From: Thermanaerovibrio velox DSM 12556
GTDB taxonomy: Bacteria > Synergistota > Synergistia > Synergistales > Synergistaceae
Length of the DNA: 64,000 nt
NCBI RefSeq assembly: GCF_000237825.1
Contig: NZ_CM001377.1
Span: 310,001-374,000, forward strand
Reading direction: 5' to 3'
The translations under genes and the position numbers were made by a program. The notes below the pieces were generated by a model, which saw only the letters and a program-made list of their open reading frames with translations, searched no databases and was not told where the DNA came from. Positions 1 through 7,827 of the stretch are shown in pieces; position 1 is the stretch's first letter; each line of letters opens with the position of its first letter.

Positions 1-1
1 G

Positions 2-1345
2 AAGGCACAGAAGAAGCTGCGCCGCTTCGTCGAGGGCCACGAGCACGCCATCCGGCTCAAGGCCGAGATCATGGTGGACCACTTCCACGAGCAGGTAATT
101 GCCAAGGGCAAGATTGGCGGCCAGGCGCGGGCGATGGTGGTGACCGGCAGCATCGAGCGCGCCATCCAGTACTTTCATGCTTTTCAAGCCTACCTTCAAG
201 AGCGCAAAAGCCCCTATCGGGCGATTGTGGCCTTCTCGGGTGAGCACGAGCATGGCGGCGTCAAAGTCACTGAAGCGAGTTTGAACGGCTTTCCTTCGAA
301 TCAAATCGCCGACAAAATCCGGGAAGACCCCTATCGGTTTCTGATCTGTGCCGATAAGTTCCAGACCGGCTACGACGAGCCGCTCCTGCACACGATGTAC
401 GTGGACAAGGCGCTCTCCGGCGTCAAGGCGGTGCAGACCCTTTCGCGCCTCAACCGCGCCCACCCCCAGAAGCACGATACGTTCGTGCTCGACTTCGTGA
501 ACGACCCGGAAACGATCCGCAAGGCTTTCGAACCATACTACCGGACGACGATCCTTGCGGATGAGACCGACCCGAATAAGCTCCACGACCTCAAGGCTGA
601 CCTCGACAGTTACGAGGTGTACGCGCCCGAACAGGTGGAAGAGCTGGTGCGTCTCTACCTGGGGGGCGCCGACCGCGACCAGCTCGACCCGATTCTCGAC
701 GCCTGCGTGGCCGTCTATGTCGAGCATCTCGACGAAGACGGGCAGGTGGACTTCAAGGGCAAAGCCAAGGCGTTTCTGCGGACATACCACTTTCTTTCTT
801 CAGTCCTCCCATACTCTCACGCTCCATGGGAGAAGCTTTCCATCTTCCTTGAGTTCCTGGTGCCCAAGCTACCGGCGCCAAAAGAGGAAGACCTTTCAAA
901 GGGCATCCTCGAGGCGATTGACATGGATAGCTACCGAGTCGAAAAGCAGGCGAGCATGCGGATAGCGCTTCCCGATGCCGATGCCGAGATCGAACCGATA
1001 CCCACTGCGGGTGGTGGGCACAAGCCTGAACCAGAACTCGAACGGCTTTCCAACATCATTAAGGCGTTCAACGATCAGTTCGGCAACATTCCGTGGACTG
1101 ATGCCGATCGGGTGCGCAAACTCATTACTGAGGAAATTCCGGCGCGTGTTGCTGCTGACTCCGCCTATCAGAACGCTCGGAAGTTCTCGGACAAACAAAA
1201 CGCCCGCATCGAACACGACAAGGCGCTCGTTCGCGTGATGACAGCGCTGCTTCAGGACGATACAGAGCTATTCAAACAGTTCAGCGATAACGACGGCTTC
1301 CGTCGCTGGCTGACCGATACGGTGTTTGCGTTAACTTACGAGTAA
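2..1345 (+). CDS. hsdR: Type I restriction endonuclease subunit R, C-terminal part (5' end outside window)
   Basis: The frame is open from the window edge, so the N-terminal nuclease domain and the first helicase lobe lie outside. The visible 447 residues hold the second helicase lobe: a DKFQTGYDEPLLHTMYVDK stretch and the motif VI sequence QTLSRLNRAHP, both typical of HsdR translocase subunits, then the helical C-terminal region that contacts the methylase core. HsdR drives ATP-dependent DNA translocation and cleavage of unmodified DNA. The stop is natural-looking, but the next gene begins 22 bases later in the middle of a different family, which suggests a deletion junction. Isoleucine is mostly ATC/ATT and arginine CGC/CGG, unlike the ATA/AGG habit of genes from 3225 on, so horizontal transfer is likely. 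The family call is secure; whether the gene is intact upstream cannot be seen. Confidence 0.88.
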   Translation, partial: KAQKKLRRFVEGHEHAIRLKAEIMVDHFHEQVIAKGKIGGQARAMVVTGSIERAIQYFHAFQAYLQERKSPYRAIVAFSGEHEHGGVKVTEASLNGFPSNQIADKIREDPYRFLICADKFQTGYDEPLLHTMYVDKALSGVKAVQTLSRLNRAHPQKHDTFVLDFVNDPETIRKAFEPYYRTTILADETDPNKLHDLKADLDSYEVYAPEQVEELVRLYLGGADRDQLDPILDACVAVYVEHLDEDGQVDFKGKAKAFLRTYHFLSSVLPYSHAPWEKLSIFLEFLVPKLPAPKEEDLSKGILEAIDMDSYRVEKQASMRIALPDADAEIEPIPTAGGGHKPEPELERLSNIIKAFNDQFGNIPWTDADRVRKLITEEIPARVAADSAYQNARKFSDKQNARIEHDKALVRVMTALLQDDTELFKQFSDNDGFRRWLTDTVFALTYE

Positions 1346-1367
1346 AGCGGCTCTCTTAGCGCAGCCG

Positions 1368-2222
1368 ATGATTTTGCATCACCTCCCGCGGTTTCTTGCC
1401 CGCCAAATGGGAGAAGACCGCACCGCCAAGATCGCACTGATCGTGGTGGACGGCCTTGCCATGGACCAATGGCTGGTGGTCCGGGATGCCCTTGCCTCAC
1501 GTCGGCCCGGTTTTGGATTCCGGGAGCAGGCGGTCTTTGCTTGGGTGCCTTCGCTTACCTCAGTGTCGCGCCAGGCCACCTTCGCCGGCAAGGCTCCCAT
1601 CTTTTTTCCGAGCAGCATTCAGACGACGGACAAGGAACCTGCGTTATGGGCCCAGTTCTGGGCGGATAATGGCCTTACGCCAAACGAGGTGGTCTACCTC
1701 AAGGGGCTGGGCGACGGTAATCTGGAAACCGTTTCCGAAGCGCTTTCTCATCCCAAGGCAAGGTTCGCCGGGCTGGTGGTGGACAAGGTCGACAAGATCA
1801 TGCACGGGATGGAAATGGGCACTGCCGGGATGCACAACCAGGTGCGCCAGTGGGCCAAGCAGCCGTACCTGAACACACTCATTGATCTGCTCTTGGATCG
1901 GGGCTTCCGTGTCTATCTGACCTCTGATCATGGCAACATCGAGGCGGAAGGTTGCGGTCGTCCATCCGAAGGGGCTGTGGCGGACCTGCGCGGCGAACGA
2001 GTCCGCATCTATCCCACCCCGGCCCTTCGCGGAAAGGTGAAAGAACGCTTTCCAGCCGCGTTGGAATGGGGTACCGTTGGCCTCCCGGAGGACTTCCTCG
2101 CCCTGCTGGCCCCTGCGCGGCAGGCGTTTGTCCAAGAAAAGCAGCGCACTGTGAGCCACGGCGGCGTTTCGGTGGAGGAACTCATCGTCTCTCTGATCCA
2201 AATTGACAGGACGGGGGAATGA
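1368..2222 (+). pseudogene. pglZ: PglZ-domain alkaline-phosphatase-like protein, BREX type 3-like, N-terminus missing
   Basis: The 284 residues match the C-terminal phosphatase half of PglZ. A metal-binding IALIVVDGLAMDQW segment lies near residues 23-36, a LTSDHGNIEAEG metal site near 183-194, and VSHGGVSVEEL near the end. PglZ is a core BREX anti-phage protein. Full-length BREX-3 PglZ proteins are roughly twice this length, and LHHLPRFLARQ normally lies in mid-protein. The frame is open back to 1335 but has no recognisable N-terminal half, and hsdR stops only 22 bases upstream with no clear ribosome binding site. I read this as a truncated remnant formed by deletion, though a reduced expressed protein is possible. 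It overlaps the following gene by ATGA. Codon use matches hsdR and not the core genome. Confidence 0.72.
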
Positions 2223-2683
2223 CCAGACGGACCGACCAGATCGGATTTAGTCAGCGAGTGCGTCTGGAATGGCTTGAGCAGACGGCCAACCTGGTCTTGG
2301 CAGGGAATGCCAAGGCTGCGGTCAACGAAGCCCTGCAGGAGTTGCTGAAGGACAAGGTGTCCGTTGCCGGACAGGCCGAGCGTGGCAATCGTGAGAAGAT
2401 AATCACGATTCTCCTGAAGACGTGGCTGACGGTTCCGAGCGAACTCGAGTCGTTGCGCATCGAAGGACTGGAACTACTCAAACGTGTTCCTCGACGCGAT
2501 CATCTGGCCATCCACTGGGGGATGGTCATGGCGGTCTACCCGTTCTGGTCGAACGTAGCCACCCAGACTGGCCGTCTCCTGAGGCTTCAGGGTTCCGCTG
2601 CGGTGGCTCATGTTCAGCGCCGGGTTCGGGAGCAATACGGCGAGCGGTTTAACAAGGAACCTGAGGGCTGGAAGAAACGTTAG
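2219..2683 (+). CDS. BrxA-like protein, probably C-terminally shortened
   Basis: A 154-residue protein whose start overlaps the pglZ stop (ATGA), the order expected for BREX type 3, where brxA follows pglZ. The segment HLAIHWGMVMAVYPFWSNVA followed by GRLLRLQGS and QRRVREQYGER resembles BrxA/DUF1819-type small helical DNA-binding proteins. Those usually continue for some tens of residues with an RxVLRSFVDW-like tail that is absent here, since the frame stops at 2683 after GWKKR. Neither other forward frame downstream restores a recognisable tail, so the 3' end was probably lost at the island boundary. The assignment comes from context plus remembered family features; another small defence-island protein is possible. 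Confidence 0.5.
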   Translation: MTRRTDQIGFSQRVRLEWLEQTANLVLAGNAKAAVNEALQELLKDKVSVAGQAERGNREKIITILLKTWLTVPSELESLRIEGLELLKRVPRRDHLAIHWGMVMAVYPFWSNVATQTGRLLRLQGSAAVAHVQRRVREQYGERFNKEPEGWKKR

Positions 2684-3224
2684 AAGGGCCGGATACAGGA
2701 TTTCCCGCCAGGAGACATATTGGATCATCCCCGCTGCAGCAGGTCAAAAGGAGGTATGGGGACGGAAAGGGGCGATGAGTTTTTTTAAGGCCTCATCCAT
2801 CCCCTCAAAGGCCATCCAGCCAATTGATCGCCCCCATCGGTGAGCTGCGGTGAGTTGATTTGCTCTTCGGTTTTAACCTTGCGGTCTTGACGAATGGCAT
2901 AAGATGCGATAACGTCAATCGGGTCAAAAATAGCCCGACCAGGGGCTGAGATGTTGTCGTGCCTAGAGGATTGGGTCCGGTTGGGCGGCTGTAAGACCAG
3001 AGACAGGGAAAGGAGGTCCCGGTAGGGTATGGAAGATCCCAGTAGTAGATCCTGCGTGCCCTTATGCAGCAAGTCTTCATGCCAAAACTACATACCCCCC
3101 TCCGGGACACCTGCTTCCGTGGGTTTCAGGGGCTTTGTAGGGGTCAGTTAACCCTTTATGCGCCTTGCCTGAGCCCTGCGGCGCCTTGCTGGCTCCCGGA
3201 TAGGGTAGACAGGAGGTGTTTCCC
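2684..3224. other. 541-bp gap at the boundary between defence remnant and core genome
   Basis: No convincing gene is present. A 95-codon minus-strand frame (2785-3072) reads ISAPGRAIFDPIDVIASYAI in its middle and could be a fragment of a lost gene, but it has no recognised family and no clear ribosome binding site. I see no tRNA, att-like direct repeat or insertion sequence end that would explain the island boundary. The 3' part (about 3100-3210) is the leader of mgtE. It is GC-rich with short complementary segments but does not match the M-box magnesium riboswitch as I know it. Confidence 0.4.
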
Positions 3225-4616
3225 ATGGGAAGGGCGGAGGCCAAGACCCTGGAGAGAATCGACGACATAGCTTCTTTCCTGGATAGGAATCCCAATCAGT
3301 TCTTGACGGTTATAAGAGAGGCCCACCCGGCGGCGGTGGCGGAGTATCTGTCGGAGCTTCCTTTCGAGGAGGCATTGGGGATACTGCGAGGACTTGACGT
3401 GTCCCGTATGGGGGAGATATTCAGCCACCTGGACGAGGACATGCAGCTCCGGGTGTTTCAGTCCTTCAGCCGGGAGGAGAGGGTTAACCTACTCCTTGAG
3501 ATGTCCCCCGATGACCGGGCGGACCTCTTCAAGGCCCTGCCGGAGGAGAGCCAGACGGCCCTTCTGCCCGCCCTGGCGCAGGTGGAGAGGGAGGACATAA
3601 GGCGCCTTGCCTCCTACGAGGAGGGCACCGCTGGGGCGGTCATGACCTCCGACTACGCCACCATATCGCCCGAGATGACCGCTCAGGAGGCGATCGAACA
3701 CCTTCGGGAGATAGCCCCGGACAGCGAGACCATATACTACACCTACGTGGTGGATGACCAGCACCGGCTGCAGGGGTTCGTCTCCCTTAGGGAGCTCATC
3801 CTGGCCCCCAAGGACGCTAAAGTGAAGGACTTCATGAAGAAGGACCCCATATTCGTCCGGGTGGATGACGACCAGGAGGAGGCGGCAAGGAAGATACAGA
3901 AGTACGACCTCATAGCCCTCCCGGTGCTCAACGACGACGACGTCATGGTGGGCATAATAACCCACGACGATGCGTTGGACATAATAACCCAGGAGCAGAC
4001 GGAGGACATAGAGAAGCTCATGGCCATAGGGGGTGCTCACGGGGAGATGCCGTACCTCAAAACCCCAGCTTGGGTACACTTCAAGAACCGGGCCGCCTGG
4101 ATTGTGGCCCTTGCCGCCTTGGGCTTCGTTTCGGGGATGATAATCCATTCCTTCGAGTCCACCTTGATGAGCCTCATGATACTGGCCCTTTACATGCCCA
4201 TGGTGGCGGACACGGGAGGCAACACCGGAAGCCAGGCGGCCACCGTGGTGGTTCGGGCGCTGGCGCTGGGGGAGATAACCTACGAGGACTTTTTCAAGGT
4301 GCTGTTCAAGGAGTTCAAGATATCCTTGATGTTGGCCCTGGTCCTTGGGATCATATCCTGGATCAAGGTCATGTACCTGTCCCAGGGTAGCACGATCCCT
4401 GCGGGCTTCTCCCTCTTCAACATAGCGGTGGCCATAGCCCTGGCGCTGGCCATTCAGGTGGTTAGCGCCACCCTGGTGGGGGCGGTTCTCCCCATGCTGG
4501 TCCATCGGCTAGGACAGGACCCGGCGGTGGTGGCAAGCCCGGCTCTTACCACCATAGTGGACATAACGGGGCTTATAATATACTTCAGCACCGCCAAAAT
4601 AATCCTGGGATTGTGA
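3225..4616 (+). CDS. mgtE: Magnesium transporter MgtE
   Basis: A 463-residue inner-membrane Mg2+ channel with the full MgtE architecture. An N-terminal superhelical domain (about 20-130, with the SRMGEIFSHLDEDMQLRVF and MSPDDRADLF repeats) is followed by two CBS domains (about 135-255) and a five-helix membrane domain (about 285-463) with the pore motif PMVADTGGNTGSQAATV. The cytosolic domains sense Mg2+ and gate the pore. The ATG at 3225 is preferred because AGGAGGT at 3211-3217 sits 7 bases upstream; an in-frame GTG at 3216 lies inside that Shine-Dalgarno. ATA and AGG codons are common, so this is the first gene of core-genome character. It stands alone and ends at a strong terminator. Confidence 0.96.
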   Translation: MGRAEAKTLERIDDIASFLDRNPNQFLTVIREAHPAAVAEYLSELPFEEALGILRGLDVSRMGEIFSHLDEDMQLRVFQSFSREERVNLLLEMSPDDRADLFKALPEESQTALLPALAQVEREDIRRLASYEEGTAGAVMTSDYATISPEMTAQEAIEHLREIAPDSETIYYTYVVDDQHRLQGFVSLRELILAPKDAKVKDFMKKDPIFVRVDDDQEEAARKIQKYDLIALPVLNDDDVMVGIITHDDALDIITQEQTEDIEKLMAIGGAHGEMPYLKTPAWVHFKNRAAWIVALAALGFVSGMIIHSFESTLMSLMILALYMPMVADTGGNTGSQAATVVVRALALGEITYEDFFKVLFKEFKISLMLALVLGIISWIKVMYLSQGSTIPAGFSLFNIAVAIALALAIQVVSATLVGAVLPMLVHRLGQDPAVVASPALTTIVDITGLIIYFSTAKIILGL

Positions 4617-4642
4617 TGACCGGCCTGGAGATTTCATCTAGG

Positions 4643-4669
4643 AGGGGCCCCCAAGGGGCCCCTTTGACC
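4643..4669 (+). terminator. Terminator after mgtE
   Basis: A perfect 9-bp stem (AGGGGCCCC at 4643-4651 and its complement at 4655-4663) with a 3-base loop is followed by a short T run. It separates mgtE from the antiterminator gene. Confidence 0.75.
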
Positions 4670-4791
4670 TTTCAATGTAGGGGATATACCATTAACTTGG
4701 GCTGAGATATCCCCAGCCCCTGCCCTAACGGTGGTTTTTGACTTCCATGGACCTTAAAGTTCCGAAACCATGTCCCTTGGGTGGTGGTCAA

Positions 4792-5637
4792 GTGCTCAAG
4801 ATCCAGAAGGTGCTCAACAACAACGTGGTGATAGCCCTGCACCGTTCGGGGTACGAGGCGGTGCTGGTAGGTCGCGGATTGGGGTTTGGCAAGCATCCAG
4901 GGGACGGGGTGGAGGAGGACTCGGCAGAGAAGGTCTTCGTCCTTAAGGACCCAAGGGAACGCATAAGGTATGCCCGGGTTCTGGAGGAGGTGGATAAACC
5001 CTTCGCCGCCCTGGTGACCCAGGGCATAGCCATGATGGAGGACCTGCTTGGAACCACCCTGGGGGAGAGGATCCACTGGAGCTTGACGGACCACCTTTTC
5101 TTCGCGGTGAAGCGCCTCAAGGAGGGCATAGCGGTTAAGAACCCTTTCCTAAGGGAAGTGGAGGTGCTGTATCCAAAGGAGTACGCCGCCGCCCAGGCCA
5201 TGATCCGCTGGCTCTCCGAGGAGATAGACCTTCCCATGCCGGAGGACGAGACCGCCTTTGTGGCGTTGCACGTGCACAGCGCCATGGGGGGAGAGAGCCT
5301 AAGCCAGGTGTCCCGGAAGAACAACATAATATCCCAGATGATAAAGATCACCGAAGAATCCCTTGGCTTCACCCTAAATCGCAAATCCCCCCAGTACATG
5401 AGACTCATAAGGCACTTAAGCTTCTTCATAGACCGTATAGAGGGCTCCATGGAGGGAGACCCCATGGATTCGGTGGAGGAGATGATGCGAAAGGAACACC
5501 CCATCCCCTACGGCATAGCGGCTAAGCTGTGCCTCTTCCTTCAGAACGCCCTGGGCAAACCCGTTCCCAGGGCGGAGACCGTATACTTGACCATCCACAT
5601 TCAAAGGCTATATAATTCCACAAAACATAGCGAATAG
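4792..5637 (+). CDS. BglG/LicT/GlcT-family transcriptional antiterminator
   Basis: A 281-residue RNA-binding antiterminator. Residues 1-55 form the CAT RNA-binding domain (LKIQKVLNNNVVIA and GRGLGFGKHPGD), followed by two PTS regulation domains (about 65-170 and 175-281) carrying the histidines that PTS proteins phosphorylate (for example near VALHVHSAMGG and LTIHIQRLY). Dimers bind a RAT RNA hairpin and prevent terminator formation. The GTG at 4792 is chosen because the CAT domain must begin at LKIQKVLNNN; the 18 upstream codons add nothing family-like. A matching RAT/terminator pair lies 23 bases downstream, in front of the PTS gene, so this is the local antiterminator. GlcT versus LicT subtype cannot be fixed, although the EIICBA partner favours GlcT. 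Confidence 0.9.
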   Translation: MLKIQKVLNNNVVIALHRSGYEAVLVGRGLGFGKHPGDGVEEDSAEKVFVLKDPRERIRYARVLEEVDKPFAALVTQGIAMMEDLLGTTLGERIHWSLTDHLFFAVKRLKEGIAVKNPFLREVEVLYPKEYAAAQAMIRWLSEEIDLPMPEDETAFVALHVHSAMGGESLSQVSRKNNIISQMIKITEESLGFTLNRKSPQYMRLIRHLSFFIDRIEGSMEGDPMDSVEEMMRKEHPIPYGIAAKLCLFLQNALGKPVPRAETVYLTIHIQRLYNSTKHSE

Positions 5638-5659
5638 TCACACGTTACCAGTTCCGTTA

Positions 5660-5691
5660 TCGCGTGTTACCGGCTTTTCGGGCATGAGCGA
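5660..5691 (+). promoter_or_regulatory. RAT antiterminator RNA hairpin
   Basis: The RNA folds as TCGC/GCGA outer stem, TG/CA middle pair, TTA versus G asymmetric internal loop, then a CCG/CGG stem capped by GCTTTT. This matches the conserved features of the ribonucleic antiterminator bound by LicT/GlcT proteins (TG-TTA-C...G-G-CA). Its 3' half (5679-5691) is exactly the 5' arm of the downstream terminator, so the two structures are mutually exclusive. Confidence 0.82.
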
Positions 5692-5733
5692 GGCGGTGCC
5701 GAATAAGGCGCTGTTTCGCTCATGCCCGTTTTT
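5679..5733 (+). terminator. Conditional terminator in the PTS leader
   Basis: A perfect 13-bp inverted repeat (CGGGCATGAGCGA at 5679-5691 and its complement at 5716-5728) is followed by TTTTT at 5729-5733. It ends 25 bases before the PTS gene start and competes with the RAT hairpin, so transcription into the PTS gene should depend on the active antiterminator. Confidence 0.88.
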
Positions 5734-5758
5734 ATATCCTTATTTGGGGGGATGTGAA

Positions 5759-7741
5759 GTGTTAAAGGGATCGTTTGGTAAGCTTCAGCGGATAGGTCAG
5801 GCACTGATGTTGCCGGTGGCCATCCTTCCCGCCGCGGGGTTCCTCCTGGCGGTTGGGTTCAGCCTCAAGAGCCCCACGGTGCTGGAGATGGCACCGTTCC
5901 TGGCGGGGCCGGGGTGGAGCAAGCTTGCCACCATGATGGCCTCCGCGGGAGGAGTGGTGTTCGATAACCTGGCGCTGCTCTTTGCGGTGGGCGTGGCGGT
6001 GGGTTTGGCGGGACTCTCTGGGGTTGCCGCCCTGGCTTCGATCGTGTGCTATCTGGTTATGAACGCCACCATGAGCGCCGTGGGGGGCTTCACGGTGGAG
6101 ATGGTTCTCAAGGGGGGCAACCCATCTTACGCCCTGGTGATGGGCATACCGACCCTGCAGACCGGCGTTTTTGGCGGCATCCTGTGCGGCCTCGTGGGTG
6201 CCTGGTGCTACGAGAGGTTCTACAAGATAGAGCTGCCCCAGTTCCTGGGCTTCTTCGCGGGCAAGAGGTTCGTCCCCATAGCCAGCGCCTTTGCGGGTTT
6301 CCTCCTGGGAGTGGCCATGTTCTTCCTGTGGCCCTTCGCCCAGAAGGGGCTTAACAGCTTCTCCAACGCCATAATGGGCTCCGCCATGCCGGTGGCGGTG
6401 TTCCTCTTCGGCATGATCAAGCGGCTTCTCATACCCTTTGGGCTCCACCACATCTTCTACGCCCCCTTCTGGTTCGAGTTCGGGGAGTACAAGAACCTGG
6501 CGGGGGAGATAATCCGGGGGGACATAAGGATATTCTTCGCCCAGCTTAAGGACGGTGTGCCCCTTACGGCAGGCTTCTTCCTGGGGGGTGAGTTCCCCAT
6601 AATGATGTTCGGCCTTCCCGCTGCGGCGCTGGCCATGTACCACAACGCCAAGCCGGAGAACAAGAAGATGGTGGCGGGGCTGCTGGCCTCCGCGGCTTTG
6701 ACCTCCTTCCTCACCGGCATAACCGAGCCCATAGAGTTCGCCTTCCTCTTCGCCTCCCCGCTGCTCTACTTCATCCACGCGGCGCTTGACGGGCTCTCCT
6801 TCCTCTTGCTCTACATATTCAAGGTACACCTGGGCTACACCTTCTCCGGCGGTGCCATAGACTTCGTGCTCTTCGGCATCGTGCCCGGCAAGGAGAAGTG
6901 GTGGCTCGCGGTGCTTCTGGGGCTTGGCTTCGCCGTGGCCTATTACGTGATCTTCACGTTCTTCATCCGTTTCTTCGACCTCAAGACCCCCGGCAGGGAA
7001 GATGTCTCCCTGGACTCCAACAACGGTTCGTCCTCCAAGGCCCCCACGGAGCTTGCCGCCAAGGTCCTGGAGGCCCTGGGAGGAGCGGGGAACCTGGAGA
7101 GGCTGGACGCCTGCATAACCAGGCTCAGGATATCCGTCAAGGATCCCAAGGTGGTGGACAAGGAGGCCCTGAAGGCCCTTGGGGCCACCGGGGTTATGCA
7201 GGTGGACCGCAACTTCCAGGCCATCTTCGGCACCGCCTCGGAGGCCATCAAGGAGGAGATACTGCACATAGCGGGCCGCAGCGAGGGTCGTAGGGTCAAG
7301 GTGGCCTCCCCCATGTCCGGCAAGGTGGTGGACCTGTCGGAGGTGCCGGACAAGACCTTCAGCGAGAGGATGGTGGGTGAGGGCTTTGCGGTGATCCCCA
7401 CCGACGGACTGGTGGTCTCCCCGGTGGACGGCAAGGTAACCCTGGTGTTCCCCACCATGCACGCCGTGGGCATAACCTCCAACGAGGGCCTGGAGGTGCT
7501 GGTTCACGTGGGCATAGACACGGTGAAGCTCAACGGTGAGGGTTTTAAGGCCCTGGTCTCCCAGGGGGATGAGGTTAAGAAGGGACAGCCCATACTGGAG
7601 GCGGACCTCAAGGTCATATCCGCCAAGGCGCCGTCCATAGTCACCCCGGTGGTCTTCACCAACCTCAAGGGAGCTGGTATGGTCACCCCCTTCAAGGGAG
7701 AGGTCAAGGCCGGGGAGGATGGGGCCAACGTGGTCCTTTAA
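5759..7741 (+). CDS. ptsG: PTS glucose/N-acetylglucosamine-family transporter EIICBA
   Basis: A 660-residue fused PTS permease. The membrane EIIC domain (about 1-400) has GITEPIEFAFLFASPLLY, typical of the glucose family. It is followed by EIIB (about 425-505), with the phosphocysteine in LDACITRLRISV, and by EIIA (about 520-645), with its histidines in MHAVGI and VLVHVGIDTV. It imports and phosphorylates a hexose using phosphate from HPr. The GTG at 5759 follows GGGGGGATG and gives the canonical N-terminus LKGSFGKLQRIGQALMLPVA; an in-frame TG-type start at 5684 would lie inside the terminator hairpin. Glucose versus GlcNAc specificity is not certain; the EIIC sequence looks closer to glucose. 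Expression is predicted to be controlled by the RAT switch. Confidence 0.92.
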   Translation: MLKGSFGKLQRIGQALMLPVAILPAAGFLLAVGFSLKSPTVLEMAPFLAGPGWSKLATMMASAGGVVFDNLALLFAVGVAVGLAGLSGVAALASIVCYLVMNATMSAVGGFTVEMVLKGGNPSYALVMGIPTLQTGVFGGILCGLVGAWCYERFYKIELPQFLGFFAGKRFVPIASAFAGFLLGVAMFFLWPFAQKGLNSFSNAIMGSAMPVAVFLFGMIKRLLIPFGLHHIFYAPFWFEFGEYKNLAGEIIRGDIRIFFAQLKDGVPLTAGFFLGGEFPIMMFGLPAAALAMYHNAKPENKKMVAGLLASAALTSFLTGITEPIEFAFLFASPLLYFIHAALDGLSFLLLYIFKVHLGYTFSGGAIDFVLFGIVPGKEKWWLAVLLGLGFAVAYYVIFTFFIRFFDLKTPGREDVSLDSNNGSSSKAPTELAAKVLEALGGAGNLERLDACITRLRISVKDPKVVDKEALKALGATGVMQVDRNFQAIFGTASEAIKEEILHIAGRSEGRRVKVASPMSGKVVDLSEVPDKTFSERMVGEGFAVIPTDGLVVSPVDGKVTLVFPTMHAVGITSNEGLEVLVHVGIDTVKLNGEGFKALVSQGDEVKKGQPILEADLKVISAKAPSIVTPVVFTNLKGAGMVTPFKGEVKAGEDGANVVL

Positions 7742-7767
7742 CCCCTAACCCTAAAGGTAAAGAAGAT

Positions 7768-7795
7768 GAGGGGCCCCCGAACTTGGGGGCCCCTC
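7768..7795. terminator. Bidirectional terminator between the PTS gene and an antiporter gene
   Basis: A perfect 11-bp stem (GAGGGGCCCCC at 7768-7778 and its complement at 7785-7795) with a 6-base loop lies between two convergent genes. T runs are poor on both sides, so efficiency is uncertain. Confidence 0.65.
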
Positions 7796-7827
7796 GCATA
7801 TGCGTTCCCTTGGGGAACGGTCTTGGT

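Noticed and set aside
2785-3072. 95-codon minus-strand frame with ISAPGRAIFDPIDVIASYAI
   Set aside because: No family recognised and no ribosome binding site; kept only as a possible fragment in the gap entry.
3000-3210. M-box magnesium riboswitch before mgtE
   Set aside because: The leader has short complementary blocks but not the conserved M-box sequence elements I know; a covariance-model search would be decisive.
5684-5758. Upstream N-terminal extension of the PTS gene
   Set aside because: The extra codons lie in the RAT/terminator leader; the GTG at 5759 has the Shine-Dalgarno and the family N-terminus.
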